29,161 bases of DNA from Blastocladiella britannica (taxonomy: Eukaryota > Blastocladiomycota > Blastocladiomycetes > Blastocladiales > Blastocladiaceae): the NCBI GenBank assembly GCA_025349905.2, contig MU624716.1, positions 1 to 29,161 of the forward strand, written 5' to 3'. A program made the translations under genes and the position numbers. Shown here piece by piece: positions 1 to 11,170 of this stretch. The notes beneath the pieces were generated by a model. The model searched no databases and was not told the origin of the DNA. It saw only the letters and a program-made list of their open reading frames with translations. Every line of letters starts with the position of its first letter. Positions within the stretch are counted from its first letter, which is position 1.

Positions 1-802
1 AAAAAAAAAGACAAACCGAGACAACGTGCTGGATCTGGGCTGGCGACAGGGTCGCGGGATTGATGTTTTGCAGCTGCGGGAAGATCGACATCATCTGCTG
101 CAAGTTGGCGGCGGTCAGTGCGAATGGAGGTCCCCCTTGGCCAGGCTGTCCGCCACCAGCAGCAGCAGCCTGCCCACCCGACTGATCGGATTGCGCTTGC
201 GCTTGCGCCTGCGCCTGCTGCATGTGCGCCTGCTGCATCTGAGCCTGTGCCTGTGCCTGTGCATGCGCCTGCTGCATTTGGGCCTGGGCCTGGGCCTGGG
301 CCTGCATGTGCGCCTGCTGCAGTTGAGCCTGCGCCTGTGCTTGAGCCTGCATGAGCTGCTGCGCCTGCAGCGCCTGGTGGTGCTGGACAAACATTTGGAT
401 CTGTTGGTGGGTCATGCCGGCGCGGACATTCTCGGGAACCATGGCGAGCATTTGCTGCACCGCGGGGCTCTGCATGCTTACCGCGGACGAGGCCGATCCA
501 GGGTACGCGGCGGCCATGTGGCCGTACGGTTGCTGTGGTTGTGGCGGCGGCATCATTGGCTGCGACATGGGAAACGACGTGGCAAACGGCATGCTGCCCG
601 GCGGCGGCGGTGGTTGTGGCGGTTGTGGCGGCGGCGGCAGCGAGCCAGCGGCGCCGGTCGCGTAGTGGGTGTGCATCATTGGCGCGGCCGAGATCGCCAT
701 GCCAGGAAACCCGGGGCCGGCCGCGGAGCCCGCAGCGGTGGCGGTGGTGGGAGCCATTGGCTGGCTGCTGTAACCGCCAGGGGGTTGGTTGGAAGGTTGC
801 AT
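1..802 (-). CDS. Gln/Ala/Pro-rich protein, N-terminal part (runs off left edge)
   Basis: An open frame starts at the ATG at 802 and reads leftwards without a stop to the window edge. A splice donor GTTTGTC followed by a T-run at 16 suggests the first exon is 17-802 (262 codons, phase 0). Residues 1-110 are Pro/Met/Gly/Ala-rich with short polyproline stretches. About residues 105-140 look more ordinary (a VPENVRAGMTHQQIQMFVQ-like segment). A long QA/QM repeat then covers roughly + positions 190-360, followed by a folded-looking segment with two hydrophobic/Gln clusters (NLQQMMSIFPQLQNINPAT). Such Q-rich composition is common in transcription or chromatin cofactors, but I do not recognise the family and assign no function. 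The opposite strand is also open over this region, but its Leu/Arg/Gly-rich product looks like a shadow. Confidence 0.6.
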   Translation of the reverse strand, partial: MQPSNQPPGGYSSQPMAPTTATAAGSAAGPGFPGMAISAAPMMHTHYATGAAGSLPPPPQPPQPPPPPGSMPFATSFPMSQPMMPPPQPQQPYGHMAAAYPGSASSAVSMQSPAVQQMLAMVPENVRAGMTHQQIQMFVQHHQALQAQQLMQAQAQAQAQLQQAHMQAQAQAQAQMQQAHAQAQAQAQMQQAHMQQAQAQAQAQSDQSGGQAAAAGGGQPGQGGPPFALTAANLQQMMSIFPQLQNINPATLSPAQIQHVVSVCLFF

Positions 803-1404
803 GGTGGTGGTGGTGGTGGTGGTCCACGCTCAGCGCCCGTCAACAAATAAATAAATTAAAATAACGTGAAATCCGCGGATCGATCGGTTCTCCGCCTGGT
901 TCAAGTGGGTCACCGCGGCTCGGTTGATCAAATGTCTACTGCTGCCATATATGGTTTAGTTTTCGCTCGGTCAGTCAATATCATATCATAAACTGTTAGT
1001 TTATGAAAAGAGAGCACAATCACACACAAATGACAGACGCGAGCGGATGCAGGTTGGGAAAAGGACGACTGAGACACACCGACACGGGACTTTGGAAACG
1101 GAAGAAAGCGCCGAATGGGTCGTATAGGGGGGCCACTTTTCCTTTTTTCGGTTTTGCTGTTACGCCTCGCGATGAGAAAAAGGCCAAAAGCCAAACAACA
1201 GAAAAAAAAGCACATTTCACTGTTGCACGTGACTCTGCTCATTTTTCTGCTTTTGCTTTCCCCGCATCTCCGCAAAAGTCGCCGCGAACAACTCTCTAGC
1301 GTAGCTCGGGTACAGGGACTGTACTTGCATTGAATATTTTCCTTGGTTTTCAGTTATTTGGGGCCGTGCCACCTGTCTTCCCGCATCCAGATGAATAGCC
1401 GCCA

Positions 1405-1421
1405 CAACTCCGTCGGAGTTG
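1405..1421. repeat. Perfect palindrome CAACTCCG-T-CGGAGTTG
   Basis: Two 8-bp arms are separated by one T. The core is CCG-T-CGG, which resembles the inverted CGG half-sites bound by fungal Zn2Cys6 factors. It lies about 44 bp upstream of the TATA box and 116 bp upstream of the ATG at 1537. The protein that binds it, if any, is unknown. Confidence 0.6.
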
Positions 1422-1464
1422 AAGTGCCTGCAACGTCTTGGTCAATCGCCCTGGTCCTCTGTCC

Positions 1465-1471
1465 TATATAA
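1465..1471 (+). promoter_or_regulatory. TATA box (TATATAA)
   Basis: TATATAA lies 66-72 bp upstream of the ATG at 1537 and is followed by a C-rich, then pyrimidine-rich leader, as in a typical TATA promoter. It probably drives the repeat-rich gene on the + strand. Confidence 0.6.
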
Positions 1472-1536
1472 TCCCCCCACCTCCTCGCTCATTTTCTTGG
1501 ACATCTCCATTCAAGATACAAAGAAAACCATAAGAA

Positions 1537-3042
1537 ATGACCATCACCGAAAATGCCCCCGTCGGCTACGTGATCCGCCCGCTCAAGGACGGCCGCGTCT
1601 CTCTGTCCAACACGGACGGCTCGTTCGAGACCACCATTGACCCCAACGACCTGCCCGAGGACGTGGCCGCTGACCTCGGCACGCTGCTTGGCCAACTGTC
1701 GGTCCTCGAGTCGGCCCACGCTGCCACGCCGCCTCTGCCCTCTGATGACACGGACGCGTCATCCATTTCGTCCGCCTCTTCCGTCTCGTCCGTATCCACT
1801 TCCGAAGAGGACGCACACGACTTTGATCCCGCGGTGCTCGCCGCCGAGTTTGCCGCCGCCCAGATGGCCGCGGATGCCGCCGAGGATTTCGCTGCTGCTG
1901 CAAGCGCGGGTGCCGCCGCCGACGCTGCCGAGCATGCGGCTGCGGCCGAGCGCGCGGCCATGTCTGCCAGTGCGGATGCGGCTGAACGTGCGGCCGCTGC
2001 AACCATGGGCGATCGCACTGGTCCCGAAGCCGACGCGTATCGCGATGCGTACCAGGCAGCGTACGCCGACGCGTACGCCGAGGCCGCCAAACATGCCGAG
2101 CTGTTCAAGGCCGTGCACGACGAGCGCGCGGCGCATGACCAGCAGCGCCAAGCCCACGACCAGCAGCGCCAAGCCCACGACCAGCAGCGCCAAGCCCACG
2201 ACCAGCAGCGCCAGGCCCACCACAAGGAGCGCGAGGAGCACGCCCAGCGGCAACAAGAGCACGCGGAGGCCCGCGAGGCGCACGCGCGCGCCCGGGCAGC
2301 ACAGGCCGGTCTTCGTCGGCACGGATTCCACGTGTTCTTTGGCCCCGGCGGTGCCCCCGGCAACCACCATGACCGCCAGCCGCACCCCGACCACCCCGAC
2401 CACCGTCACCGTCAGCCGCACCCGGACCGCCCGTTCCCCGGCGGCCCTGGGTTTGGCGCTGAAGGTCCATTTGGCCACCGCGGTCCTTTTGGCGAACACG
2501 GTCCGTTTGGCCAGCATGGCCCCTTTGGTCAACATGGTCCCTTTGGCCGCAACGGTCCTTTCGGCGTCAGTGGTCCGTTTGGCGGCCGCGGCGGACACTT
2601 CGGCGTCGGTGGTGCTCCTCGTCCGCCGAGCCCCCCGAGTCCCCCGCGGCCGCCCAAGGGCTCGTTCTTTCACATGAACGCCGAGTTCCCCGGTGGTCCG
2701 CCGCCGCCGCCGCCGCCGCCGCCCCCGATGCCGACGATGCCGACGATGCCGACGATGCCGACGATGCCGACGATGCCGACGATGCCGCCCATGAGTGCCT
2801 CTGCTCCTCCTTCTCCGCCGTCGCCCGCGCAGCCGATGCCGCCGCACATGCACCGTGAATTCCACTTTGGAGGCAGTCGCGGCGGTCGCGGTGGTCGTGG
2901 TGGACGCCGCGGCGGCGATCCGCGCGACGTGCGGCTGTTTAACGAGAATGACCGGTCGTTCTTTGTGTTTGGCGGGCCCGCGCACCACTGGGCCGAGCAG
3001 CAGAGCAAGTTCCAGTTTGAGAAGGACGACAAGGCCAAGTAA
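1537..3042 (+). CDS. Repeat-rich low-complexity protein, 501 aa
   Basis: A single-exon frame of 501 residues; the ATG follows an A-rich leader and a TATA box. Residues 1-60 look globular (VGYVIRPLKDGRVSLSN; acidic DPNDLPEDVAADLG). A Ser/Asp tract follows, then an Ala-rich region (about 105-165). Residues 199-226 are four tandem AHDQQRQ heptads continuing into a charged helical stretch. From about 260 come His/Pro repeats, seven GPFGxx hexads (309-350), a polyproline run, six MPT triplets (398-415), an RGG-like Arg/Gly segment (about 448-467) and a short charged C-terminus. No signal peptide or membrane span is seen. Pro-rich plus RGG composition recalls RNA-binding or condensate-forming proteins, but that is a compositional analogy only. 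Family not recognised. Confidence 0.75.
   Translation: MTITENAPVGYVIRPLKDGRVSLSNTDGSFETTIDPNDLPEDVAADLGTLLGQLSVLESAHAATPPLPSDDTDASSISSASSVSSVSTSEEDAHDFDPAVLAAEFAAAQMAADAAEDFAAAASAGAAADAAEHAAAAERAAMSASADAAERAAAATMGDRTGPEADAYRDAYQAAYADAYAEAAKHAELFKAVHDERAAHDQQRQAHDQQRQAHDQQRQAHDQQRQAHHKEREEHAQRQQEHAEAREAHARARAAQAGLRRHGFHVFFGPGGAPGNHHDRQPHPDHPDHRHRQPHPDRPFPGGPGFGAEGPFGHRGPFGEHGPFGQHGPFGQHGPFGRNGPFGVSGPFGGRGGHFGVGGAPRPPSPPSPPRPPKGSFFHMNAEFPGGPPPPPPPPPPMPTMPTMPTMPTMPTMPTMPPMSASAPPSPPSPAQPMPPHMHREFHFGGSRGGRGGRGGRRGGDPRDVRLFNENDRSFFVFGGPAHHWAEQQSKFQFEKDDKAK
2131..2214 (+). repeat. Four tandem 21-bp repeats (AHDQQRQ)
   Basis: Four almost identical 21-bp units encode AHDQQRQ, residues 199-226 of the repeat-rich protein. 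Units 2 and 3 are identical and unit 4 differs at its last base. Such near identity implies recent slippage or unequal crossing-over. Confidence 0.85.
2464..2589 (+). repeat. Seven tandem 18-bp repeats (GPFGxx)
   Basis: Seven units of 18 bp each encode Gly-Pro-Phe-Gly plus two variable residues (HR, EH, QH, QH, RN, VS, GR). Copies have diverged at wobble positions, so the array is older than the AHDQQRQ array. Confidence 0.85.
2728..2781 (+). repeat. Six perfect 9-bp repeats (ATGCCGACG)
   Basis: Six identical copies of ATGCCGACG encode Met-Pro-Thr triplets, directly after a CCG polyproline run starting near 2699. Perfect identity marks it as a likely length-polymorphic minisatellite. Confidence 0.9.
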
Positions 3043-3076
3043 ATGATTTCAAATACATTTTTTTTCCATATCCTTT

Positions 3077-4189
3077 TCAATATACAACTGCCTGCATCAG
3101 TAAATTGAACAGGACAATGAGCGCAAACGCGAGGAGCCCGGACGCTAGCGCGTTATTTGACTGTAGGCCTGTTGAAATTGCGGATATGTCAGTTACTGGA
3201 GTCAATTTCAACAATAAAAATGCAAAAAGTACCGTCAGCGCCAAGCGCATCGTCAGCAGCAGCAGGACCTCCGCCACCAAAGTTGAACGTGACGCCAAAT
3301 AGGCCTGGGAACATCATGGCGCCAACATGGACGCCGCCCCACCGGTTGCGCTGCGGCAGAGGCTGGACGGGCTCGGATCGCTGCGCGCTTGGTCGTGGGA
3401 TCCGATCCGATCCATCTCCATTTCCATTACTCCCCGGTGTGCCAGCTGAGGGGTTGGCAGATGGAGCAGTTCCATTTGCATGCCCAAGTCCAGTATCACC
3501 ACCACCAAAAGCAGTTCCCGCGGTAGGATCAGAGGAGGAAGAGCCAACGGTGCGCGGATCGCGCCGCTCTCGGCCGCGGGAGAAAATTGGGATGGTCTTG
3601 CCGGGACCGGATCCGCTCTTGCACACCGGGCAAGTGATGGCGGCGTTACGGCGCGCACAGGACCGGAACCACGGTTCCAGGCATGGCCAGCTGCATTGAT
3701 GATCAGTTGTGAGGTTATAAAAATTGGAATGGATAGAGAGATTTACCAGAACAAGTGCCCGCAGAGGGTGACGACGGGCTCGGATGCCGTGTCGAGGCAG
3801 ATATTGCACTCAAAGAGCGTGTCGTGATCGTTTGGCATCTGTGTCTGCTGCGTCTGTGGTGTCGCAGTTGTCGTTCCTGGCGGAGTGACACGTGGCGAAA
3901 GTGGGACATGCGACGGAGGTGGAGGAGGAGAAGGAACTGGCGGAGAATCCGAGGTCGAGGAAGAGCCATTCATGACCGTCGGATTGCCAAAGAGCGCGTG
4001 GAGTCGGCGCGACTCGCGCGTGGGCATGCGGCCAATGCGAACAATACGGTCCGGGACATGTGCTGCATCCAGCGTGTAGGCCGAGTCGGGCCGCCTTGCA
4101 TCAGGCATTGGTGCATTCGTTGAATTCGTGGGTGAGCTTGGTGAAGGCGGAAGGGACTGCCACTCGTCGTCCTGGTTGTGGTTGGACAT
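3077..4189 (-). CDS. RNF5/RNF185-type ER-anchored RING E3 ubiquitin ligase
   Basis: Three exons on the minus strand: 4189-3747, 3690-3233 and 3168-3077 (introns 3691-3746 and 3169-3232), joined in frame to 330 residues. Exon 1 ends inside the RING; the join gives CNIC...CGHLFCWPC...CPVC, a complete C3HC4 RING very like animal RNF5/RNF185. Downstream are the IP-x-x-x-RG motif and a conserved hydrophobic MMFPGLFGVTFNFGG segment. Exon 3 supplies a C-terminal span (LLAFALIVLFNLL), as expected for a tail-anchored ligase of ER-associated degradation. The N-terminal Ser/Pro-rich extension (about 120 residues) makes it longer than the roughly 180-residue animal proteins. An in-frame ATG at 4237 could add 16 residues; 4189 was preferred because the extension reads like leader sequence. 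It converges on the upstream + gene with a 34-bp gap. Confidence 0.88.
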
Positions 4190-4468
4190 GTCCTCGAGAT
4201 GTTTTTTTCTTGATTTTTCGTTCAAGAAGAGTTGCAAGAGAGTGGCGCTCCTTCATTGGCACTTGTATCAAAAACTCTCTTCCCCCCAAAACCTCAAAGT
4301 CCAAAAAACCCGAACCCTGATTTTTTCTCGTGCGTGCGTGCGCCGGGCCATAGAGTCTCTCATTCTAGTGGGCTACACACACACACACACACACACACGA
4401 CAACACCACAGAATACAACAAAAGAACCACAACGCGGACACGGCAGTAACAAACAAAAAAAAATTACC
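4190..4468. promoter_or_regulatory. Divergent promoter between RNF5-like and UPF0658 genes
   Basis: A 279-bp spacer between divergent ATGs. It contains a (AC)12 microsatellite (4375-4398) and an A-rich leader directly before the + strand ATG. No clear TATA box is seen on either strand. Confidence 0.5.
4375..4398. repeat. (AC)12 microsatellite
   Basis: An uninterrupted 24-bp AC dinucleotide run, 71 bp upstream of the UPF0658 start codon. It is likely length-variable. Confidence 0.95.
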
Positions 4469-6102
4469 ATGTCCGAGTCCCGCTTTGACCGCCTCAAGTC
4501 CATCACGGCGCAGTCGACCGTCGCCCGCTACGCCGTCATCTCATCGTTTGCGCAAATGATTGTCCAGCTCTTGCTCGAGTCTGGCGTAGCATTTAACCAC
4601 TTGCACGAGCTCAAGGAGGTGGACACCACCACCTCCACCACCGCCGCCGCCAACGACCTCAAGTCGGTGCAGTCGGCCGGCACCGCCATTACCGTGTACC
4701 ACGTTATTTTCATGGTCCGTCCTTTCAACTCTTGACTCTGGGTGACGGTGAATTTCTGCCATGTGTTGTTGAATTGCCAGCCACTCTCAACCTCTCAAAC
4801 TGACCAATGATAACATAATTATAGCTCGCTACCTTACTCCAGCTGTACATTACCCTGGACAGCGTGCTGCACCAGAACAGCGTCGAGCTCATCTCGCTCA
4901 CCATTCTCAATGTGGGCCTGTTTGGGTACGCGGTGATGCAGTTCTTCCAGGGCCGCGACTACTTTGGGACCATCGTGCCGAAAGTCGTACCTGGGTTTGA
5001 CGTGCCCACCAACGTCTTTCACATCCCCTCGATTGTGGTGTCGCTGGCGTTCCTGGTCGGCACCGCTGCGCTTTCGTACAAGCTGCACCAGGTCTACGGC
5101 TGGGCCATCTACAAGCGCATTGGCGCCGATATCGGGCTTCGTCGCCAGATGATGCACTATTTCTTCCTCATGATGCTGTACGCATTATTCCTTTTTTTTC
5201 GCTTATGGGTTTCTAATCGTCCAATAATATAAAGGCTCAAAATCGACGTATTCTTCTACGCATCCTTCTCGCTGCAGTTCCTCGTCACCGGCATCATATC
5301 CACCACCAACGGCTCTTCGAGTCTGTCGACGTTCGAGATTGGTCTGCACGTGGTGGTGTCGGTGGTGATGATTGTGTCGCTGTACATGCTCTGCGTGAGC
5401 GCCGTGCGCCAAGAGCACTCGAACCTGATGTTGACGTTCATGGCGGGTACCGTCTGCACCATGGGCTACCTGGTATGGAAGCTGATCCAGGTGAACGACC
5501 AGACCGCGCGGTTCCAGTCGGTGAAAAAATCCATCACCTTCTCGATCGTGTTTTGTCTGGTGCTGGCGGTCGCCACCACCATCAACGCATTTGTTTGCTA
5601 CCGCAACTTTGGGACGGGGCTCAAGCAGCACCTGGGCAAGCAGGCGGGCGAGCGTCGCCGCGCCGCTGCCCGCCAGGCATCGGTGTCTGAACTTGCCGCC
5701 GGTCATGGTAGCGGTGGTACCAATGGCGGTGGCATGATGGCCACGGCGGGATCAGGCGGCAGCTCCAACGTGTTCACCACCCCGTCCTCTGGGTACATGG
5801 CCGCCAAGACGTCGCCGGCCGCACCCGCACCCACGGCCGCGTCGGCATACTACGCCCCTAACCCAGCCAGCGGATCGACCAGCCCGCAGCCACCAGCGCA
5901 GCACCAGTACCAAGGAGGGTATGCGCAGGCCGCGCAGTACTCGCCGCAAACGCAGCCGCAGCAGCCGCAGTACTATGGCGGCGGATATGCGCCAGCGGCG
6001 CCGACTGCTCAGCAACAGCAGCAGCACTACCATCAGCAGCAGCATCAGGCAAGGCCTGCCGGCCAACAACAACAGTACCAGCAGCAGGGCGGCGGGTACT
6101 GA
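4469..6102 (+). CDS. UPF0658 Golgi apparatus membrane protein homologue
   Basis: Three exons, 4469-4714, 4825-5177 and 5235-6102, give 488 residues. The introns are 4715-4824 (branch CTGAC, acceptor ATAG) and 5178-5234. An alternative in-frame acceptor at 4842 would remove six residues. Several hydrophobic spans occur in residues 20-320. The stretch GWAIYKRIGADIGLRRQMM followed by LLKIDVFFYASFSLQFLV is the hallmark core of fungal UPF0658 proteins, known from S. pombe as Golgi membrane proteins. Motif order and spacing across the second splice site support the join. From about residue 325 the protein ends in a long cytosolic Gly/Ala/Pro/Gln-rich tail with YAP/YGGGY-like repeats, longer than I would expect for the family. 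The biochemical role of the family is not established. Confidence 0.85.
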
Positions 6103-6314
6103 TTCTCATTTCATGAATATATTTTTATCAACTCCAGCGCCACTGAGGTTTTCGAAAATCGCACGCAGTCTGGCAAACTCTGGCAGAGGATCCCTCTTCG
6201 TGACGCTTGCCTCCCTGTGCGAGTGATAGCATTTACACGCCCTATTTTCGTCGTCCTCGGATTCTCTTTTTCAGCGACGAGAAAACGAATTATATATCGC
6301 TCCGCACCCGCCGC

Positions 6315-6321
6315 TATAAAA
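6315..6321 (+). promoter_or_regulatory. TATA box (TATAAAA)
   Basis: TATAAAA lies 48-54 bp upstream of the kinase ATG at 6369, in a 266-bp spacer after the UPF0658 stop codon. Another AT-rich element (TTATATAT) is about 30 bp further upstream. Confidence 0.6.
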
Positions 6322-6368
6322 TATACAGCGCGCCACCCACACGAAAGACAGCGCCAAAACTATAAAAG

Positions 6369-9143
<2,775 letters not shown>

Positions 9144-9189
9144 ATTTATACTTGTCTCGTTAATGTTATTTTTTTTATTGTTGGTATAT

Positions 9190-10665
9190 TCATGTTGTCG
9201 TCGCATGCAATTGCACGTTGACCTTCCCATAGTGGGGGCGATCATATTCTTCTACGTCTTCTTCACCAGAGACAATCGCCGAGTCTCGGTCGCTGTTACT
9301 GCCGGTCTCGGCGGCAAATAATGGCTCGAGGACCAGTGGCTCCGTGTCGAATGCCTCCGCCCACACTTGCTCAGCGCAATTGTATGCGATTTGTACGCGC
9401 ACCGGCGCCGCCTCCAGCAAGCCCGGCGCGCACACGTCGGCCGGCCGAATTGCCGGTCCACGCGCGTCCGCCAGCGCCGCCATCCATCGCACCACTGCTG
9501 TTGCTACTTCCGTCGCCGCGGTACTGTCGTCCTCGACTTGGGAAATGCACAGCATCGCATCGGTAAAGTCCAGCGCAAGCGCCGCGCGCACACCAGCTGC
9601 ATCCGACGTCCGCTCGATGTACGTCACCAGCGCCAGGGACGCCGGATCCGCAACCGTATCCAGCACGCGCGCCGCCAGTACCGCCGCCGCCCATTGCGCC
9701 CGCGTATCAGCCGATGGGACCGCGGACACCGCCGCGACCGCAAACACCGCGTCGCCGTCGCCAAAGAACGACTCGACCAAGTCCCCGCGCATGTCCAGCG
9801 GCATCGGCATCGCCATCAATCGCGCGACGCGGTCCACGCCCATGGCTTTCGCGTACCCCACGCCACCTCCAACCGACGAGTCGCCCGGGACGGAGGCGTC
9901 CACACCCGCCAGAGCGGATGCGGGTGGGACTGACCGTGACAAGTCGTCGTCGAGACCCACTGCGAGCGCCAGCGTAAACATCGACAAGTAGTCGCGGTCG
10001 GTCCATGCGTTCTCGTCCGTCAGAAAAATGTCGACGAACCGCTGCGCGGCCGACTCGGGCCACTGCGCGGCGACTTGCGCGTACACCCACCCGCGCGCCT
10101 GAGATGGGGGCCACGCGTGGCTTTCGGACGCGAGCGGTGGGAGGACGCGGGTTAGGGAGTGCGGGTCGGCGTGTAGGACGTCCCACCAGGGGACGAGCGA
10201 GTGGCGCGCCAGATGCACGAGGATTTCGTCGAGACGGGCAGTTTGTGTTGGATCGTCGATGGCGGCAATGAATGCGTCGCCGAGCGCATGCGCGACCAAG
10301 TGCCAGTGCTTTGGTGGTGCTCTTGGAAGCAGATCCAACAGCAGCGATCCAGAGGCAAAGTCAACGGTTTTGGAGAGCACTACTTCCAGGAGCAGGTCAG
10401 GACGCGCCAACGGGATTGCGACCGACGCCAAGTACCGCGCATGGTTGGCGTGGTCGGCAGCGATCCGTGGATCCGTCTGCAGCAATTGTCGGCTCGCGTC
10501 CACGTCTCGCTGCGCCAACGCATACGTGAACCGTTCGTCAGGAAACGCGTCGGGTGCCAGATCGCGCATGGACTGGGCGGTGCGGCGGACGCGGGACAGG
10601 GACCGAGCATCAAGGTGCGATTCGGCCAGGATATCAAGGACGAGGTCGGGCAGGGATTCGAGCAT
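9190..10665 (-). CDS. F-box-like protein, 491 aa, function unknown
   Basis: A single exon on the minus strand. The N-terminus (LPDLVLDILAESHLDARSLS, then RVRRTAQSMRDLA, residues 5-38) has the spacing and hydrophobic pattern of an F-box, which would recruit substrates to SCF ubiquitin ligases through Skp1. The rest is Ala/Leu-rich, probably all-helical, with no obvious WD40, LRR or Kelch repeats. The C-terminus is acidic (SGEEDVEEYD). No membrane span is present. It converges on the kinase gene with only 46 bp between stop codons. A TATA box lies 44-51 bp upstream of the ATG. The F-box call rests on pattern only; the gene may be lineage-specific. Confidence 0.7.
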   Translation of the reverse strand: MLESLPDLVLDILAESHLDARSLSRVRRTAQSMRDLAPDAFPDERFTYALAQRDVDASRQLLQTDPRIAADHANHARYLASVAIPLARPDLLLEVVLSKTVDFASGSLLLDLLPRAPPKHWHLVAHALGDAFIAAIDDPTQTARLDEILVHLARHSLVPWWDVLHADPHSLTRVLPPLASESHAWPPSQARGWVYAQVAAQWPESAAQRFVDIFLTDENAWTDRDYLSMFTLALAVGLDDDLSRSVPPASALAGVDASVPGDSSVGGGVGYAKAMGVDRVARLMAMPMPLDMRGDLVESFFGDGDAVFAVAAVSAVPSADTRAQWAAAVLAARVLDTVADPASLALVTYIERTSDAAGVRAALALDFTDAMLCISQVEDDSTAATEVATAVVRWMAALADARGPAIRPADVCAPGLLEAAPVRVQIAYNCAEQVWAEAFDTEPLVLEPLFAAETGSNSDRDSAIVSGEEDVEEYDRPHYGKVNVQLHATTT

Positions 10666-10708
10666 TTTTACAATATTTTTTAACCAAGATCCGTAGAGGG
10701 ACTGGGCG

Positions 10709-10716
10709 TTTATATA
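10709..10716 (-). promoter_or_regulatory. TATA box (TATATAAA)
   Basis: On the minus strand TATATAAA lies 44-51 bp upstream of the start codon at 10665, similar spacing to the TATA box before the kinase gene. Confidence 0.55.
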
Positions 10717-10869
10717 TGGTGGCGGCGCCTTTGCTGCTTTGCCGCTGCCTGCGCTTGACTGGGTCGGTCGGGCTTGGTCGGGATGCGGATTGCGACTTTC
10801 CGTTTTGCTCGTGTTCGATTCGAGGTTGGCTGGCTATTTTTATGCTGCAGCTTCCTCGCAAGCACGTTC

Positions 10870-10884
10870 AGAGTACTGTACTCT
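10870..10884. repeat. Perfect palindrome AGAGTAC-T-GTACTCT
   Basis: Two 7-bp arms are separated by one base, about 205 bp upstream of the F-box-like gene. It could be a dimeric factor site; no known binder is recognised. Confidence 0.5.
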
Positions 10885-11170
10885 TGGCCGAAATGAAAAT
10901 TATGAAAGACCTGAGGAAGAGGGCGAGCAGCAATGGCGGCTCGCATTTCTTCATTTTTTCACACAAAATGCTTACGAGAGATTGGCGGAGCAGGGCAACG
11001 ACATCCGCGAGCTGTATTGCGCAATGGGAAATGAGTACATTTCAGGGAAATTGAGGCCCACTTTTACTTTTGGAAGGCAGCGTTAGACAAATCAGTGCTC
11101 AAATCGACAAATTTTGGACCAATGCTTTATCGAAGCCGCCCAATGGGAAGAAAAGCATAATACATTTGAA

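Larger units (their letters stand above)
803..1536. promoter_or_regulatory. 734-bp divergent intergenic/promoter region
   Basis: This spacer separates two divergent start codons (802 on - and 1537 on +). It is AT-richer than its flanks, with poly-T and poly-A stretches near 1138-1215. It contains a CACGTG E-box at 1226-1231, a perfect 17-bp palindrome at 1405-1421 and a TATA box at 1465-1471. The short open frames inside it have no coding character. It probably serves as a shared control region; this is inference from position and motifs. Confidence 0.55.
10666..11170. promoter_or_regulatory. 505-bp intergenic region, F-box gene promoter side
   Basis: It lies upstream of the minus-strand F-box-like gene and downstream of the minus-strand membrane-protein gene. 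It holds a minus-strand TATA box (10709-10716) and a 15-bp perfect palindrome (10870-10884). A 115-codon + frame (10739-11086) has no recognisable similarity and is not called as a gene. Confidence 0.45.

Noticed and set aside
26..850. 274-codon + strand frame opposite the Gln/Ala-rich gene
   Set aside because: Leu/Arg/Gly/His-rich product mirrors the CAG/GCC repeats of the minus-strand frame. The minus frame has better composition and a proper start.
1759..2988. 409-codon minus-strand frame inside the repeat-rich gene
   Set aside because: Arg/His/Thr repeats are the reverse reading of the repeat arrays; there is no start context and no family.
3077..3298. Separate 73-residue two-span membrane protein on the minus strand
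   Set aside because: Its second half is the third exon of the RNF5-like gene; a good intron (3169-3232) joins it in frame and supplies the expected tail anchor.
9344..9991. 215-codon + frame opposite the F-box-like gene
   Set aside because: Ala/Ser/Thr-rich shadow. The minus frame is longer, has a TATA box and shows an F-box-like start.
10739..11086. 115-codon + strand frame in the F-box promoter spacer
   Set aside because: No similarity, no repeats, no splice or promoter support; it overlaps the control region of the opposite gene.
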